Shown: one piece after another, positions 63,648 through 64,000 of the stretch
Layout of the letters: every line of letters begins with the position of its first letter
How positions within the stretch are numbered: the stretch's first letter is position 1
From: Collinsella aerofaciens
GTDB taxonomy: Bacteria; Actinomycetota; Coriobacteriia; Coriobacteriales; Coriobacteriaceae
Reading direction: 5' to 3'
Assembly: GCA_008680965.1 (NCBI GenBank)
Contig: NAKE01000001.1
Span: 186,001-250,000, forward strand
DNA length: 64,000 bases
Notes under the pieces: model-generated
Database searches by the model: none
What the model was told of the DNA's origin: nothing
What the model saw: only the letters and a program-made list of their open reading frames with translations
Program-made: the position numbers and the translations under genes

Positions 63648-64000
63648 CTAGTTGGACCCGTGGGGAATGCCCTTGGTGTTGATGCGCGACAGCGTGTACG
63701 TCACGTAGTCGGAGTTCTTATAGCCTCCGAGGTTGCTGACATTGACTGGCGTGTCCTTTATTACACCGTTATCGGACATATTGGCCGTTAGCACCAGACG
63801 ATAGTTGGCATAGGTCTGACCAGCCGTCTCAACATCGGTGTTCACCTTAACGCGGAAGGCATGCTTAAAGGCAAGGCTGTTACCGTCACGCGTGGCAAAC
63901 GTGTCGCCAGCCTTGGTGTCGGTAAAAACGTAGCTGCTGCCACTCAACGAGCCCGCGCCCAGCTTGTCGCTACCGAACACCGTAATGTACTTTGAGATAT
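63648..64000 (-). CDS. 3' end of an unknown gene, cut by the window
   Basis: The frame is open to the window edge (ISKYITVFGSDKLGAG precedes what might look like a start), so only the last 117 or so residues are seen. They are beta-rich, Ser/Thr/Gly/Asn-rich and lack cysteine (AGDTFATRDGNSLAFKHAF; YANYRLVLTANMSDN), resembling repeats of secreted or surface proteins in general character. No sorting motif such as LPxTG and no membrane anchor at the C-terminus. Product not recognised. Confidence 0.7.
   Translation of the reverse strand, partial: ISKYITVFGSDKLGAGSLSGSSYVFTDTKAGDTFATRDGNSLAFKHAFRVKVNTDVETAGQTYANYRLVLTANMSDNGVIKDTPVNVSNLGGYKNSDYVTYTLSRINTKGIPHGSN

Overview
The window reads as a chromosomal segment of a high-GC, anaerobic Coriobacteriia gut commensal, most probably Collinsella or a close relative. 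This is inferred from C/G-ending codons, the PTS plus GH1 sugar genes, a group 4 (Ech/Hyc-like) membrane hydrogenase, an NRAMP-related Mg transporter of the type known from Eggerthella, and the many intergenic hairpin repeats. No rRNA, tRNA, CRISPR array, phage or complete insertion sequence was recognised.

Layout. 1-5.2 kb: a PTS EIIBC gene and a divergent Ig-like/alpha-beta hydrolase behind an AT-rich promoter region dense in operator-like palindromes, then a DUF1593 protein. 5.3-9.7 kb: a probable operon of two zinc-ribbon proteins, an SPFH protein with C-terminal zinc ribbons and a lipoprotein, resembling the Bacillus YdjG/YdjI envelope-stress pair but without PspA. 9.8-13.8 kb: a three-gene signalling operon (7TM sensor with a degenerate kinase end, histidine kinase, LuxR-type regulator). 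14-15.4 kb: a GH1 6-phospho-beta-glucosidase. 15.5-17.1 kb: an AAA ATPase gene bracketed by related hairpins, with a decayed 3' end of a second DUF4867 gene on one side and the intact DUF4867 gene on the other. 17.9-24.6 kb: luxS, then a sugar operon (FucI/AraA-like isomerase, split transketolase, FGGY kinase) and a LacI regulator sharing operator motifs with the 1.5-2 kb region. 24.7-28.8 kb: a BglG/LicT-controlled operon (antiterminator, EIIBC, GH1) with two RAT sites overlapping a terminator. 28.9-33.3 kb: nucleoside hydrolase plus ribokinase, and an OatA-like acyltransferase.

33.8-43.0 kb is an envelope and divalent-cation region: NRMT-like transporter, PRC/MgtE-N/CBS membrane protein, a NodB-domain protein lacking its metal-binding histidines, PRC-barrel and YtxH proteins, a protein resembling the N-terminal domain of cyanophycin synthetase, a CNNM/CorC-type protein and a hemolysin III protein. 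43.2-45.6 kb: a membrane-anchored hydrolase under a palindromic operator, and a DUF362 ferredoxin. 45.7-54.7 kb: an FtsX-type ABC transporter and an ABC-2 transporter, the latter divergent from a two-component system. 55.3-61.0 kb: a compact five-gene energy-converting hydrogenase operon in which the antiporter-like and NuoH-like membrane subunits are one fused polypeptide. 61.2-64 kb: an orphan IS-type HTH protein, an AlbA-type ATP-binding protein bracketed by hairpin repeats, and the 3' end of an unknown gene running off the window.

Functionally the region joins beta-glucoside, pentose and nucleoside use with proton-reducing energy conservation. The most unusual features are the families of hairpin or terminal-inverted-repeat elements between genes, two of which bracket single NTPase-type genes.
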